Source: Gossypium raimondii
Taxonomy: Eukaryota > Streptophyta > Magnoliopsida > Malvales > Malvaceae
DNA length: 64,000 bases
NCBI RefSeq assembly: GCF_025698545.1
Contig: NC_068569.1
Coordinates: 27,900,001 to 27,964,000 of the forward strand
Direction of reading: 5' to 3'
Position 1 is the stretch's first letter; every line of letters starts with the position of its first letter. Made by a program: the position numbers and the translations under genes. Under the pieces are notes generated by a model. It was not told where the DNA came from. It saw only the letters and a list, made by a program, of their open reading frames with translations, and did no database searches. Positions 37,091 through 48,785 of this stretch are shown here, piece after piece.

Positions 37091-37649
37091 TTATGGGCCG
37101 CAATAGCTAAAATGTTATGTTCATAAATTAGTGGTTTGATTGATTTTACTATTAACCCAATTTTAGTAACATTGATAAAAAACAAAAGTCTTAAATAAGA
37201 AAGATTTTTGCATATGACTACAAAATCTCAATAAATATCATAATTTTTAAAATTGAATCGGTCAATCAGATTAAGAACCAATTGAAATACTAGATTGAAA
37301 TAAAGGGTTAGGTCGATTAACTTAGTTACATATATTATTGAAAAGGTTTTCTCTATTTTAATAATTTATTCAACTTAACTAAATAAACTAATTAAATCCA
37401 ATGAATTAAATGAAATGCAAAAAGAATTTTATCCTTTAAAGCTTTTTATTTTATCACTATGATATTATTATTTAAACGGTGATTTAATCAATTGAACCAT
37501 AAATTGAAGATTTTGATACAGAAAGTGAATTTTCCCACTAAGGACTCTAACGAGGTCTAGTTTTCTTGTTCATAAATTATTTGCAGTTTTTTTTGGCTAT
37601 TTCAAAATAAGATAGAGCAAAAGCTTAACACACCAAAATACTAATAGTA

Positions 37650-38330
37650 TAAGTATTTGATTGAATCGAGTGAAAATGTTTTGAGTTATTGACGAGTCTT
37701 ATTTTATCATCCTATTTTTTTTATTTTTTTTCGACTTTAATCGAGTGAAATGAAATTCAAGTCGAATCGAATAAATTTGTTTGAGTTAAATTTAACAAAA
37801 AAATAATCTAGTCACATTGAAATCTTGTTAACAGTACCATTTAATTCCAAGTGAAGGAACACAATTACTATATATATTTAAAAACTCTTTTAAAATAAAA
37901 TACGAGAAAAACAAGATAATTAGTATATGATAAACTTGATAATTTATTTATTTAACACCTCAAATGTATCTTTTTATTTTTTCAAAACTTATAATTTAAC
38001 TTTTTAAATATATATTTTAAGATTTCTTAATAATTTTAATTTTTGAATGTATATATATATTATAAAATTTTGGAAAAAAATTATAAATATTTTAATTTTG
38101 AACAATATTTTGAATTTTTGTAATTTTTTAGAGTGACCAATTTGCATATTTTTGAAACTATCAGGGACCCAAGATATATTTACATCGGTTTATTATTCAA
38201 ATTATTCAAGTTGTAAAATTTAACTTGACTCAAGCTTAAAAATTAAATTACTTATTCGTATTGATTAGAAAACTGAATAATTTGAAATTCAAAAAAGAAT
38301 TTAATTTTTCGAATTTAATTGATTTTTGCA
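37650..38330. repeat. Reverse-oriented relic of the 36480-37090 family
   Basis: Phrases such as 'gattgaatcgagtgaaaatg' and 'caagtcgaatcgaata' match the neighbouring element in inverse orientation, and the internal 'acatcggtttattattcaaa' block does too. The ends are lost. Confidence 0.5.
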
Positions 38331-39024
38331 AAGAAGGTTAAAGAAAGTAAATGATTACATTTTTTAAATTGTTAAAATTAATAAGAGAAAGAAAAGTAAA
38401 CTTAACCATTTTGATTAGTTAAATTGTAGAAAAAAAGGAATAATTAAATATATTGATTTAATACAATCATAACATTATTTGTAATATAATTATGTAAAAG
38501 AATATGGACTGTAAAAGAATGTTTTACATCTTAAAATCTTTTACTTTTCTTCCCATAGCTTTCCTCTAGGCTAATTAAAATTTTGATATTTTGTGGAAAA
38601 GCAATAAGATATTCAATTTTCTTATCTTTGCAATATTTGATTGATTACATATTTCATAAAGTTTTGAGGAGTTTATTAATGGAATGTTTTTCAATAAAAT
38701 TGTTTGTTGTTACATATCTTTCTTGGTTTTCTAAATTAATCCTCTGATCGTATAATTCAGAAGAATATGTGAGTGATTATATACAACAACCCTTTCTTTT
38801 ATCAAGAGTTCTACTAACTAATATGTTTTCACAAATACTTGAAATTCAATTTCTTGCTTTGTATCTTCAATTTTTGGAAACTTATAAAGTTCTTCTGCTA
38901 AGCCCCAATTTATAAACCCACAAAATCCTTCAAATTGTACTTGGTTCATCCCCAAGCATTTTTGAATTTCCCATTTCTCAAAAAAACCTTATTCTTCATC
39001 GAATCATTACTACACTTAAGGTCA
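38331..39024. other. AT-rich spacer, no gene seen
   Basis: No coding or repeat structure was recognised, apart from A/T runs. Confidence 0.45.
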
Positions 39025-39500
39025 TTAAACTATTATTAAGTTTACGTTGTGATCACTCAACTTCAAAAAGTTACAACATGATCATTGAATTATTTAAAAG
39101 TTTTCATTTAAGTCATTGGACTATTAAAATCATTGTTGCATGACCTTCTTTGCTCACATAACTTGCACTAATTGAAAGCTTTCATTCCCCTTCTATTTTA
39201 CAATTTAGTTTTGTTTCATGAAACAACTATAAACTTTATGAATCTACGAACCAAAATCCAAACAACTTTACTCTCCAATCTTCAACACTAATATTTAGGT
39301 CAACTTGAATCTAAGGTATGATCTACTCATTGATAAGTATTGATCTACCATATCAATCATTGAATCGTTGTTTAGAACTCGCTAGCCAAACATTAAAAAA
39401 ATTGTAATAACCTAATGACTTAAATAAAAAGTTTCAAATAGTTTAGTGACTTAAACGAATACTTTAAAATAATTTGGTGACCATTTTGTAATTTATTTGA
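39025..39500. repeat. MITE-like element at the start of chimeric block copy B
   Basis: The left end (gtgatcactcaacttcaaaa) is inverted near 39470-39495 (ttggtgaccattttgtaat). Copy A carries the same element without its outer left end. Confidence 0.6.
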
Positions 39501-40536
39501 TAAGAACAAATCATAAGTCTTGGGTTTCCCTCCATTATCCAGTAGGGTACTATATATCAAACTGCTTATTTATAAAAGTATAACCTCCTTTCCCTTATTA
39601 CCGCAGCACCTATGAAAGTGGCAGCAAGAACCAAAGCACCATACATAAGTGATATTTCCTTCGTCCTTACTCACAGTTGCAAGAATAGATGTCGTCTAAG
39701 GTAGAGTGAGTGGGCTATTGGCTATAGCCCCTAAGCAATACTTCCTTATTCTATAGTTAAGTTAACTATATTATAAACTACCGAGTCTTTTAGAAAGCCT
39801 CATTGAGGAAGGTATGGAGAGGTAACGATACATTTGACCAATTGAGCATTCCATGATCCAAGTTGTCGAGAATCCTTGACAATTGTCGAATAAATTTAAT
39901 AATAGTTTAATGATTTTGAGTGTAATTTACCCATAAAAAATGTATCTAATTTCATCCCTTTGCTTTGTTTTCCTTTCCTTTCTATTACTTCATCCAAACA
40001 TAAAGTAAAATAAACTTAAAAAACACCTAACACTTAAATAGCGAAAGAACACCATAACTAGACACAAGAACCCCTAAAGCACTACTTCACAACATCTCGA
40101 AACACCAAGACCAAATGCCAAATACTCCTTGGAAAAAAAAACAGCATTAATATCAATTCTCAAGGCCCATCACAAACGGAGCTTCCACTAAGTACTTATG
40201 CAGTGATCAGGAACATCACCTCATGTTCTTCACCATCAATTCACCACTTACACACATAGCTTCACCAAAAAAAACATAACCCAACATCCCACTTGCCACA
40301 ACACTATCATATTTCACTGTCGAAACTAATACAATGCGGTTTAACACCCAATCTTATATACATAACAAACTTTTATTTTCATTCAGTTGGTACATATTTA
40401 ATAAACAAATACTTATTTTTTAAGTACTAAAGTGAGGCATTAAGGTCCTCGTATTGTCCTGAATACAAATCTGGATCAACATTAGGTGTACTCAGAATAA
40501 AACCTGAAAAAGTTGCCGAAGAATCCTGTTCATCCC
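39093..40536. repeat. Chimeric dispersed block copy B, left part
   Basis: It matches 22255-23620 with scattered changes. Copy B has about 55 extra bases near 40110-40165 that copy A lacks. It stops at the copia insertion point and resumes at 45500. Confidence 0.82.
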
Positions 40537-41007
40537 TGTTGGATAAAAATGACAGCAGCAACTAAAACAAAACAATTTCACTAAGCATAAGCTTAGAAAA
40601 CAGCAAGCAAAAACAAAGGGAACAAAAGAAAGACTAAGAACAGCAAGTAACCGATGAAGCAAATTCAAAAATTTCATTAAATCTTTGAAATATATGTTGT
40701 TACAAAAGTAGTATGACAGTTACCTAACATATGTAACTGCTCCCATCAGTTTTGACAACTTCCAATACAAAATAATACAAATCAAAAGATGAATGATTCA
40801 ACCACTAAATCTATCAAATCCATATCCTACTAACTATGAAATCAAGTTGCATATCAACTTGTTCCATTTACAAAAGATTACAAATATCAAAAGTAAACAA
40901 AATAAACAAAATGAACCAAGCTACTCCTGGTCTTGCTCGAATTCTGGTCTGCTGCAGCTGTTGGTCTGCTCCTTGGCCTAATGTTGCATTGCAGTCCATG
41001 TTTAACA
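40537..41007 (-). repeat. Copia LTR (3' LTR in element orientation)
   Basis: The LTR begins TGTTGGATAAAA and ends GTTTAACA on the + strand. A purine tract (AAGGAGGAG, minus strand, 41016-41008) abuts it. Confidence 0.93.
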
Positions 41008-41265
41008 CTCCTCCTTAGACTGTAGGCAACAAACACCAATCGATTCCCTCAGAAGTTTAAACCTCATAGTACCAATAGACTTTGTCAAAATGTCAACCAA
41101 TTGGTCTTGTGAGTTACAATATCCAAGACTCACATCCTTTGATTGCACTACCTCTCAAACAAAATAAAATTTGAGTTTAAAGTGTTTTGTTTTGCCATGA
41201 AAAACAACATTCTTGGAGATAGTTATTGCTGATTGATTATCAACCATAATCTCAGTAGGCTCAAA

Positions 41266-42741
41266 TTATTCCTCATTCAAATCACACAACAATTTTCTAA
41301 GCCAAATAGCTTGACTTACTGCTCCAACTGTTGCTATATATTTTGCTTCAGCAGTTGATTGAGCAACTGTTTGTTGCTTTTTAGAGCTCCAACAGAAAGC
41401 TCCCGTACCAAGTGTAAAGAGGTAGCCTGAGGTACTCCTCATATCATCAATCGAACCTTCCCAGTTACTGTCTGAGTAACCAGTCAACTTCAGCTTACTT
41501 CCTGACTTGAACATTACTCCAAACTTTAAGGTTCCTTTCACATACATAAGGATTCTCTTTGCTGCTTTTAAATGTGATGTGTTACAGCTATGCATAAAAC
41601 GAGACAGTAAACTGACCGAGTGCATAAGATCAGATCTAGTTGCTGTCAAGTATAGCAAACATCCTATTAAACTTCTATACTCCCTTTCATCCACTTTTTC
41701 TTCATTTCCATAGCTGCTCAACTTTTGTCCTATAACCAGAGGAGTACTCACTGGCTTGTAATTTTCCATGTGAAATTTAGTGAGTATTTTCGAGGCAAAA
41801 GCATGTTGACCAATAAAAATACCTTGATCAATCTGGCTTACTTCCATACCAAGGAAATGGCTCATAATTCCCAAGTTTGTCATATCAAACATGACTTGCA
41901 TTTTCTCCTTGAACTCTTGAATTAGTTCAATTTTGCTTTCAGTTACCAGCAAATCATCTACACAATTAATAAAGTCTCATCATTAGACTTCTTCACAAAT
42001 AGAGTTGGTTCACTCAAGCTTTTCTCAAGTGGAGTTTGGACAGATACTCATCAATTCTGTCATACCAGGCTCGAGGAGCCTGTTTCAAACCATAAGTGCC
42101 TTCTTCAGCCTATAGACCTTGTCCTCCATTCCTTGAACTTTAAATCCATCAGACTGTTCTACATAAATCTCCTATTTAAGAAAGCCATTTAAGAAGGCTG
42201 ACTTGACATCAAGCTGGTGCACCTTCCACTATTTCTGTGTAGCCAAGGCAAACAACAATTTGATAGTATCCAGCCTAGCCACTGGAGCAAAAGTCTCCTC
42301 AAAATCAATGCCAAATTGTTGGCTGTACCCTTTCACCACAAGCCTTGCCTTGTGCTTGTTCAGAGAGCCATCTGCATTGAACTTTGCCTTGTAAACCCAC
42401 TTGACACCAATGACCTTCCTCTGTTCAGGTCTGTCCACTAGATCCCAAGTATCATTCTTGTGGATCATATCGATTTCATCCTCCATAGCTTTCCTCCAGC
42501 TCTTGCTTCTAGCAGCCTCTTCATAATTTGAGGGTTCAACAATGGCCACATTGCATTTCTGGTAGATGTCAGCAATGGACCTAGTCCCTCTCACAGGAGC
42601 ATCATCAACATTGGCATTACTGGCCTCTCTTTCTGCCAATTCTAAGTTGCTATCACCATTCTCTTCTTCAAATAGACTTGTATCTGAACCATCAAAGTCC
42701 CAAAATCTTGTTTCATCAAATTTAACATCCCTACTTACCAA
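41266..42741 (-). pseudogene. Copia reverse transcriptase and RNase H remnants
   Basis: The segment 42741-42229 holds the integrase-RT linker and RT start (WRKAMEDEIDMIHKNDTW, VKWVYKAKFNADGS, KGYSQQFGIDFEETFAPVAR). Frames break between 42229 and 41952. The segment 41952-41266 holds the RT end and RNase H (GMEVSQIDQGIFIGQ, YSDSNWEGSIDD, STSGYLF, QSTAEAKYIA). The VDD catalytic box reads just upstream of 41952. Confidence 0.88.
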
Positions 42742-42816
42742 AATCTTCTTGGTCGAGGGATCAAATATCCTGTAGCCCTTCTTACAGCCACTGTAGCCAG
42801 CAAATATGCCAGCAAT

Positions 42817-44060
42817 TTACCTCTTCTCAAGTTTGGTCCTTCTTTCAGCTGGTACAAGTATATAACATATGCAACCAAACAATTTTAAGTGTAAGACAAC
42901 AGGTTTAAGTCTATACCATACTTCAAAAGGGGTCTTGTCCTTCACAGCATGTGTTGGCAGCCTGTTGAGTAAGTATACTGAAGTGTTGACACCTTCAGCC
43001 CAAAAGATGCCTAGAAGCTTGCTTTGAAACAGCAAACACCTGGTCATGTTCATCACTGTCATGTTCTTCCTCTCACTCACTCCATTTTGCTGAGGAGTGT
43101 ACACTGTGGTCAGTTGATGATGGATTCCAGCCTGCTCACATAGCTTCTGGAATCTTTTAGACAAGTATTCTGAGCCATTGTCTTTTCTTAAGGCCTTGAT
43201 CTTGTAGCCTGCTTGATTTTCTGCCTAAGCTTTGAACTTTACAAACATGTCAAACACCTCTGACTTCTGTTTCATGAAGTACACCCAGCAAAATCTGGTC
43301 AGATTATTAATAAACAAGACAAAGTACTTACTGCCATTCAGTGAAGGTGTCTTCATTAGTCCATAGACATCTGAGTGTACCAACTCAAGTCTATCTCGAG
43401 CTCTCCATGACTGGTTTGCTGGAAAAAGGTAACCTGGCTTGTTTACCAAGCTAACACACCTCACAAACACCTTCACTTGTGTTAACCTTCACCATGTCCT
43501 CTGTCATGTTCATTTTGTGCAGCAAGTCAAGTGATTTGATGTTAACATGGCCAAACCTCTTGTGCCAAAGATCAGTATCATCCACTTGTGTAGGCTCTTT
43601 TCTCAAGCTTACTCACATCCAACATGAAGCATTTGTCTGCCATAGGTGCTGAGACTATCTCCCTACCATAAGCATCACTTATAACACAAGAATCATTCTT
43701 GAAAACTAGTGAATAGCCTTTCTTGACTAGCTGGCCCACACTTAGCAGGTTCTGATCAATTTCAGGAACATAAAGCACATCTGAGATAATTTTGTTACCT
43801 GATCCAGTGTTGATCACAACATTGCCTCTCCCTTTTGCTTCAATCAAGCTGCCATTACCTATTCTGACTTTCGAGACATAGCCTTTGTCAAGATCCTTGA
43901 ACAAACTCTCATCAGCAGCCATGTGGTGTGAGCAACCACTGTCTACAAGCTAACTGCACTTGTTATTAACTGCAAAACATGAAGCTGTAAATACATGCTC
44001 CTCCTGAGCTTGTATATCCTCAGCAGTCTTAGCTTGTACTGGCTGAATTTAACCCTTCTC
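42817..44060 (-). pseudogene. Copia protease and integrase remnants
   Basis: A VDSGCSHHM protease motif lies near 43940-43915, preceded by a stop. The segment 43922-43578 continues with DVLYVPEIDQNLLSVGQL. An integrase core follows at 43476-43225 and 43164-42817 (VYTPQQNGVSERKN, then WAEGVNTSVYLLNRLPT). Several stops separate the parts. Confidence 0.87.
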
Positions 44061-44111
44061 ATGATTTTTACAAATCTTCTCATGATGGCCATACTGCTTA
44101 CAATTCCTACA

Positions 44112-44954
44112 CTAGATGTCTGGTCTTGTCCAGCAAAATTTCTCTAAATGATTGGTCTTTTTGCAGTGAATGCATGGTGGAAACCTCATTCTGCCTATTT
44201 CTCTGTTAGTTTCTCTTCTTGCTTTGTTCTTTCTTTCAAGCCAAGGTTTCTTAGCTCTTTGATTTGAGCTAGAGCCTTCCCTGGCTCTTACTTGAAAAGC
44301 TCCTTCAGGGTTCTCCTCCTGTCTGCTAGTTCTCCTCTGCTCAAGTGCATAGAGAGAATTAACCAATTCCGACAATGAAATGGTTGTAAGGTCCCTCGAG
44401 TACTCCAGTGAGGAGATTTTTTATTCAAACCTCTCTGGAAGAGTAGTGATCACCTTTTCAACCACTCTACTGTCACTAAAATCCTCTCCTAGAAGTCTTA
44501 TGTTATTGACAGTAACCATTATCCTATCAGAATACTGTTTAATAGTTTCTGACTCATTCATCTTTAAATTTTCAAACTCCCTTCTCAGGCTGATAACTTG
44601 TTGCTGCCTGGTTTTGTCTGATCCCATAAACTTCTCTCTAAGCCTGTCCCATGCCTGCTTAGGAGAATCACAGGCCATAATGCGAGTGAAAATAGCATCT
44701 GACACTCCATTCTACAAACAGGCCATGGCTTTATGTTTATTGGCTTGTTCCTCACCATGTTGCCTGATCTGAGCAATGGTAGGATTTGCTCTTAATGGTG
44801 CTGGCTCAACATCACTCTCAACTACACTCCAGAGGTCAAGTGCTTGAAGGTATGTCTTTATCTTGACAACCCAAATGTGGTAGTTGTCTCCAGCAAAAAC
44901 TGGTGGTGGAGGAGGAGCAAAACTCATGCTACTGAAAACTAACTTCACAAACAC
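44112..44954 (-). pseudogene. Copia gag remnant
   Basis: The segment 44954-44712 starts with a gag N-terminus (GDNYHIWVVKIKTYLQALDL). The segment 44705-44421 carries the UBN2-like gag core (AWDRLREKFMG, LRREFENLKM, LPERFE). The segment 44375-44112 ends in a basic tail with a zinc-knuckle-like CIHCKKTNHLEKFCW. Single stops divide the three parts. Confidence 0.87.
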
Positions 44955-45012
44955 GATTCTAAGTTGGTATTGAAAACTAAAGCTTAAACAACAGAGGTCC
45001 TCAAAGATAGGA

Positions 45013-45026
45013 GGCTCTGATTACCA
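45013..45026 (-). other. Copia primer-binding site
   Basis: The minus strand reads TGGTAATCAGAGCC two bases inside the 5' LTR. This is an iMet-type PBS with one extra A. Confidence 0.65.
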
Positions 45027-45028
45027 TT

Positions 45029-45499
45029 TGTTGGATAAAAATGACAGCAGCAACTAAAACAAAACAATTTCACTAAGCATAAGCTTAGAAAACAGCAAGC
45101 AAAAACAAAGGGAACAAAAGAAAGACTAAGAACAGCAAGTAACCGATGAAGCAAATTCAAAAATTTCATTAAATCTTTGAAATATATGTTGTTACAAAAG
45201 TAGTATGACATTTACCTAACATATGTAACTGCTCCCATCAGTTTTGGCAACTTTCAATACAAAATAATACAAATCAAAAGATGAATGATTCAACCACTAA
45301 ATCTATCAAATCCATATCCTACTAACTATGAAATCAAGTTGCATATCAACTTGTTCCATTTACAAAAGATTACAAATATCAAAAGTAAACAAAATAAACA
45401 AAATGAACCAAACTGCTCCTAACCTTGCTCGAATTCTGGTCTCTTGCAGCTGTTGGTCTGCTCCTTGGCCTAATGTTGCATTCCAGTCCATGTTTAACA
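45029..45499 (-). repeat. Copia LTR (5' LTR in element orientation)
   Basis: This is the 471-bp partner of 40537-41007. Confidence 0.93.
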
Positions 45500-46676
45500 A
45501 TCCCATCTCCAAACCCAAAAGGTTCTTTTAACATGCAAGGCTTTCTCCGCAGGTACTTTTAACTCATCGTTGCAATCCTTGAACTCCTTGCCTCCCTGCT
45601 GAAATTCCTCTCCAGCAACCCTTCCACGTATGCATCTATGGTGTGCGTCACGCACCTTGACTACAGCCCAGGGTATGCCTAAGACTGCGTCTCATACACC
45701 TTTCTCTTGCATATGCCTTCCGCGATCAGGACCTTTTCCTTCACATCATCCACCTTTAGGACTAAGGTGAGTTCTTCTTAGATGGCACGATGAGCGGCGA
45801 CCTCCGACGACTCATTTGCTCTCATCCTTCAAGATAATAGTGCCCTACACGGCTGCATGGTCCCATCAGAGAGTAGCTAGCGTGATCCATGGAGTTTTCT
45901 CTTGTTGTTTTGAAGATTGGGTATAATCTAATTATCAACATCGAAGCTTTATGGGTCCACTTATTGAGGAACAAATATAAAGTTCATGGGCTGATTTCGG
46001 GGGAAATTCGTCGTAGTAATTGCTCACAACTATGGAAAGGATTAACAAGGATTTGGAATGAGGTTAAAAATGGTCTTATATGGTCTATTCGCGATGGGAG
46101 ACCGTTTAATTTTTGGAATGATGTATGGGTGAGAGATGTGGGGCCATTAAAATAAAAATATATTGGTCAAGTGAAGATACACGAGACAATCCTGGTCTGT
46201 GATGTTGTCTTACCAGAAGGTGGTTGAAACTCACAATGGTTGTCATCTGTTCTTTCGCAAGAAGTTGTTGATCACATTTTGGCCTGTAATGTGCCGTTTG
46301 AAGGGATGGGGTCTGATCAGCTTACATGGAAATGGATGTCTGCAACAAAGTTTTCCTTTTCGGAGTCCTATAAACATCTCTTTGAAGTCAATAGTTCGAA
46401 TCAAAATGAGTGTCATAGATTATTATGGAAAGTGGCTGCACCACTGAGAGTCCGTGTTTTTTTATGGTTACTAAATAGAGGTATACTCTTAACCAATGAG
46501 GAGAGAGTGTAACGTGGTATGGCTCAGATTCCTTATTGTGAACGTTGTGGTTGTGTGATGGAAACTGCAATCAATGTAGTACGAGATTGCGGGTTTGCAA
46601 AAGCAGTTTGGAAAATTATCATTCCTAGACGTAATTGGGAGGATTTCTTTAGTACCGTTACTTTAGAAACTTAGAT
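45500..46676. repeat. Chimeric dispersed block copy B, right part
   Basis: It resumes the match to copy A at about 23618 and runs to 24826. The minus-strand ORF of copy A is split here and has extra changes. Copy A stops at 24826, while copy B continues into more LINE sequence. Confidence 0.8.
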
Positions 46677-47400
46677 GTTGTGGAATACTAAGAATGAAGG
46701 TAATCTCCGGATACGTGATAGTGAATGGGCTACTCTCTTCTCAGTTATCTGCTGGTTCATTTGGAAAAATAGCAATAATTTTATTTTTAATAACTTCAAT
46801 TGTAATAGTAGTGAGCTTATCAATTTGGAAATGGCTTAGACAAAGTCATTGAGAATGGATAAAGAAATTAATCAGATGGCATGCACGTAATGTCAAGGAA
46901 AAGGTGGCACCCTCCAGTGACTGGCTGGGTTAAGATAAATGTTAATGGCTCAGTTTCAAGGAACAATTCAAGGGCAATAATAGGTGGGGTGCTGAGAGGA
47001 CCAAGCGAAGGGTGGCTTGTTGGGTTCAGAATGAGAACAGGTATGTTTGGTTTCTTTTCTATTGAAGTTAAGGCTGTGTTAGAATGATTGAAATTAGCTT
47101 GGAACAAAGGTTTTAGACAGGGGAATTGGAATGTGATAATGTGTTATTAGTTGATGTTTGCAGAATGCACTTGCAGCAATAAGTAATATTGCCGAAATTA
47201 GGTTGATACTTGAATTGTGCTCCAAAGATTGGCAAATTAAGTTTCGTCACATTTCGCGGGATAGTAATAAAGTTGCAAATCAGCTGGCTAAGATGGACGA
47301 AGACAAAATTAATTGCTCGGTCACGCTTAAAGATCCACCACTCTTTGTGCATGATTTGTTGGAGAAGGATATCTACAATTCGAGCATGGATGAGAGTTGA
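45889..47400 (+). pseudogene. LINE remnant with zf-RVT and RNase H-like domain
   Basis: Frames read ALWVHLLRNKYKVHG, WSIRDGRPFNFWNDVWVRD, RLLWKVAAPLRVRVFLW and, near 46730-46790, CWFIWKNSN. An RNase H-like part follows (PPVTGWVKINVNGSVS at 46911, then RHISRDSNKVANQLAKMD at about 47250-47300). That order is typical of plant LINE ORF2 ends. There are many stops and frame changes. A (TA)n then A-rich stretch at 47443-47465 may be the 3' tail. Confidence 0.82.
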
Positions 47401-47465
47401 AGCTGTTAAGCTCGTTCAATTAGACATGTTCTAATTTATTCTTGTATATATATATAAAAAAAAGA

Positions 47466-47928
47466 ATTACAAAGATAAGCATTTAATAGGAGTAAAGAGA
47501 TGGATTTTCTATTAGGGTTATATGGAGGTATCTGAATTTGGTAACTTATACCTACTTGGTATCTAAATTTTTATTTGAACTTAATTGATATCTAAACTTG
47601 AAAACTATAAGTCAACTCGGTACTTTTTTAAGCACTTGACTAACACTATTAAAACATATTGATGTGGCACTTAGTAGTATGATAATATGTGGCAACCTCA
47701 AATTTTGACATGTGACAAAAATCAATTTATAAAAGAATTATAATTTTTTTACACATAGGAATGAACCTGTACAAATGGTTGTCCAAGTTCATTATCTATA
47801 TATGGACAACCATTTGTCCAAGTTCATTCTATATATATCTTTTAGCATTTTATATATTTTAAATTTTTTTATATTATTTCCACTTCTTTGACTTTGATGA
47901 AATAATAAACATCTTTTGCAAAACATTT
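47466..47928. other. Dispersed repeat, no gene seen
   Basis: The part near 47520-47700 has the 'gtatctaaatttttatttgaac' style of small dispersed elements. A short direct duplication, ggacaaccatttgtccaagttcatt-like, lies around 47780-47840. Confidence 0.45.
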
Positions 47929-48400
47929 GTTGAAACGCGAGTTGTTCTTGAATAATAGTTGTTCTGACCTGTTGCGAATAGATAAGTTATTCTCAACACA
48001 GTTGTTATTAGTAGAGACTATTTTGAACAAGAATTGTTCTCAGCATAGTTGCTCCAAGAGAACTTGTATTCTTAGATAATCTTGTTCTATGATTAGTTAT
48101 TCTGTGACGATTCTTTTCTTGAAAGAGCACGTTCTAAAAATGGTTATTATTGAAATAGGAGTTGTGTCAAATGTTGGTTGTTTTGAACATAAGTATTCTT
48201 CAAGATCGACTATTTTGAACAAAAACAATCCAAACAACAATTGTTCTTAATAAGAATAGTTCCGAACAATAATTGTTTTCAAAAGATGGTTATTCTAGAC
48301 AAGAACTTTGTTATGAACATAGGTATTATTAAATAACGATTATTCGTAACAATAACTATATTAAACAAGAATTGTTATTGTGAAAAAATACTAAAAATGA
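47929..48400. repeat. Degenerate minisatellite of GTTGTTCTxGAACAA-type units
   Basis: About 15 diverged units of roughly 28-32 bases combine 'gttgttct', 'gaacaagaattgttct' and 'aacatagttgt' motifs. Many half-units are palindromic. No ORF. Confidence 0.6.
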
Positions 48401-48785
48401 TTGAAGAGATATTAAACTAGGTATATATAGGATGATTATTTTATATATGTTAAAACTCTACAGTAAAATTAAATGGGGACACTTATATAGTAAAATAAAA
48501 ATATATATTTAAAAAGTTGACATATGGCAATATTTGACTTTTGTTGTAGAATTAAAATTTCATACATGTACATGGGAAAAGAGAATATTGCACAATATTT
48601 TTGAGTAAATTATTTCATTGTTTCTTGAACATCAGATGATAGAAATATAATATAATACAATTCAAATTTATTATTCAAATCCTTGGCTCAGACTGACCAC
48701 CTTCTGTAATAATTTAAATTGAAAAATGAAAAACAATCAAAGAGATTGAAGTATGATTATAATGTGGAGAGATGATGAAAAATAG

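Larger units (their letters stand above)
40537..45499 (-). mobile_element. Ty1/copia LTR retrotransposon, complete but decayed
   Basis: Two 471-bp LTRs flank an internal region with gag, protease, integrase, RT and RNase H in copia order on the minus strand. A perfect 5-bp target duplication, atccc (40532-40536 and 45500-45504), brackets it. Chimeric block copy A gives the empty site (gttcaccccatttcc). The LTRs differ at only about 10-14 positions by eye, so the insertion is recent. Numerous stops and frame changes make it non-autonomous. Confidence 0.95.

Noticed and set aside
47929..48400. CRISPR-like spaced repeats
   Set aside because: Units are diverged and contiguous with no unique spacers, and the DNA is plant nuclear.
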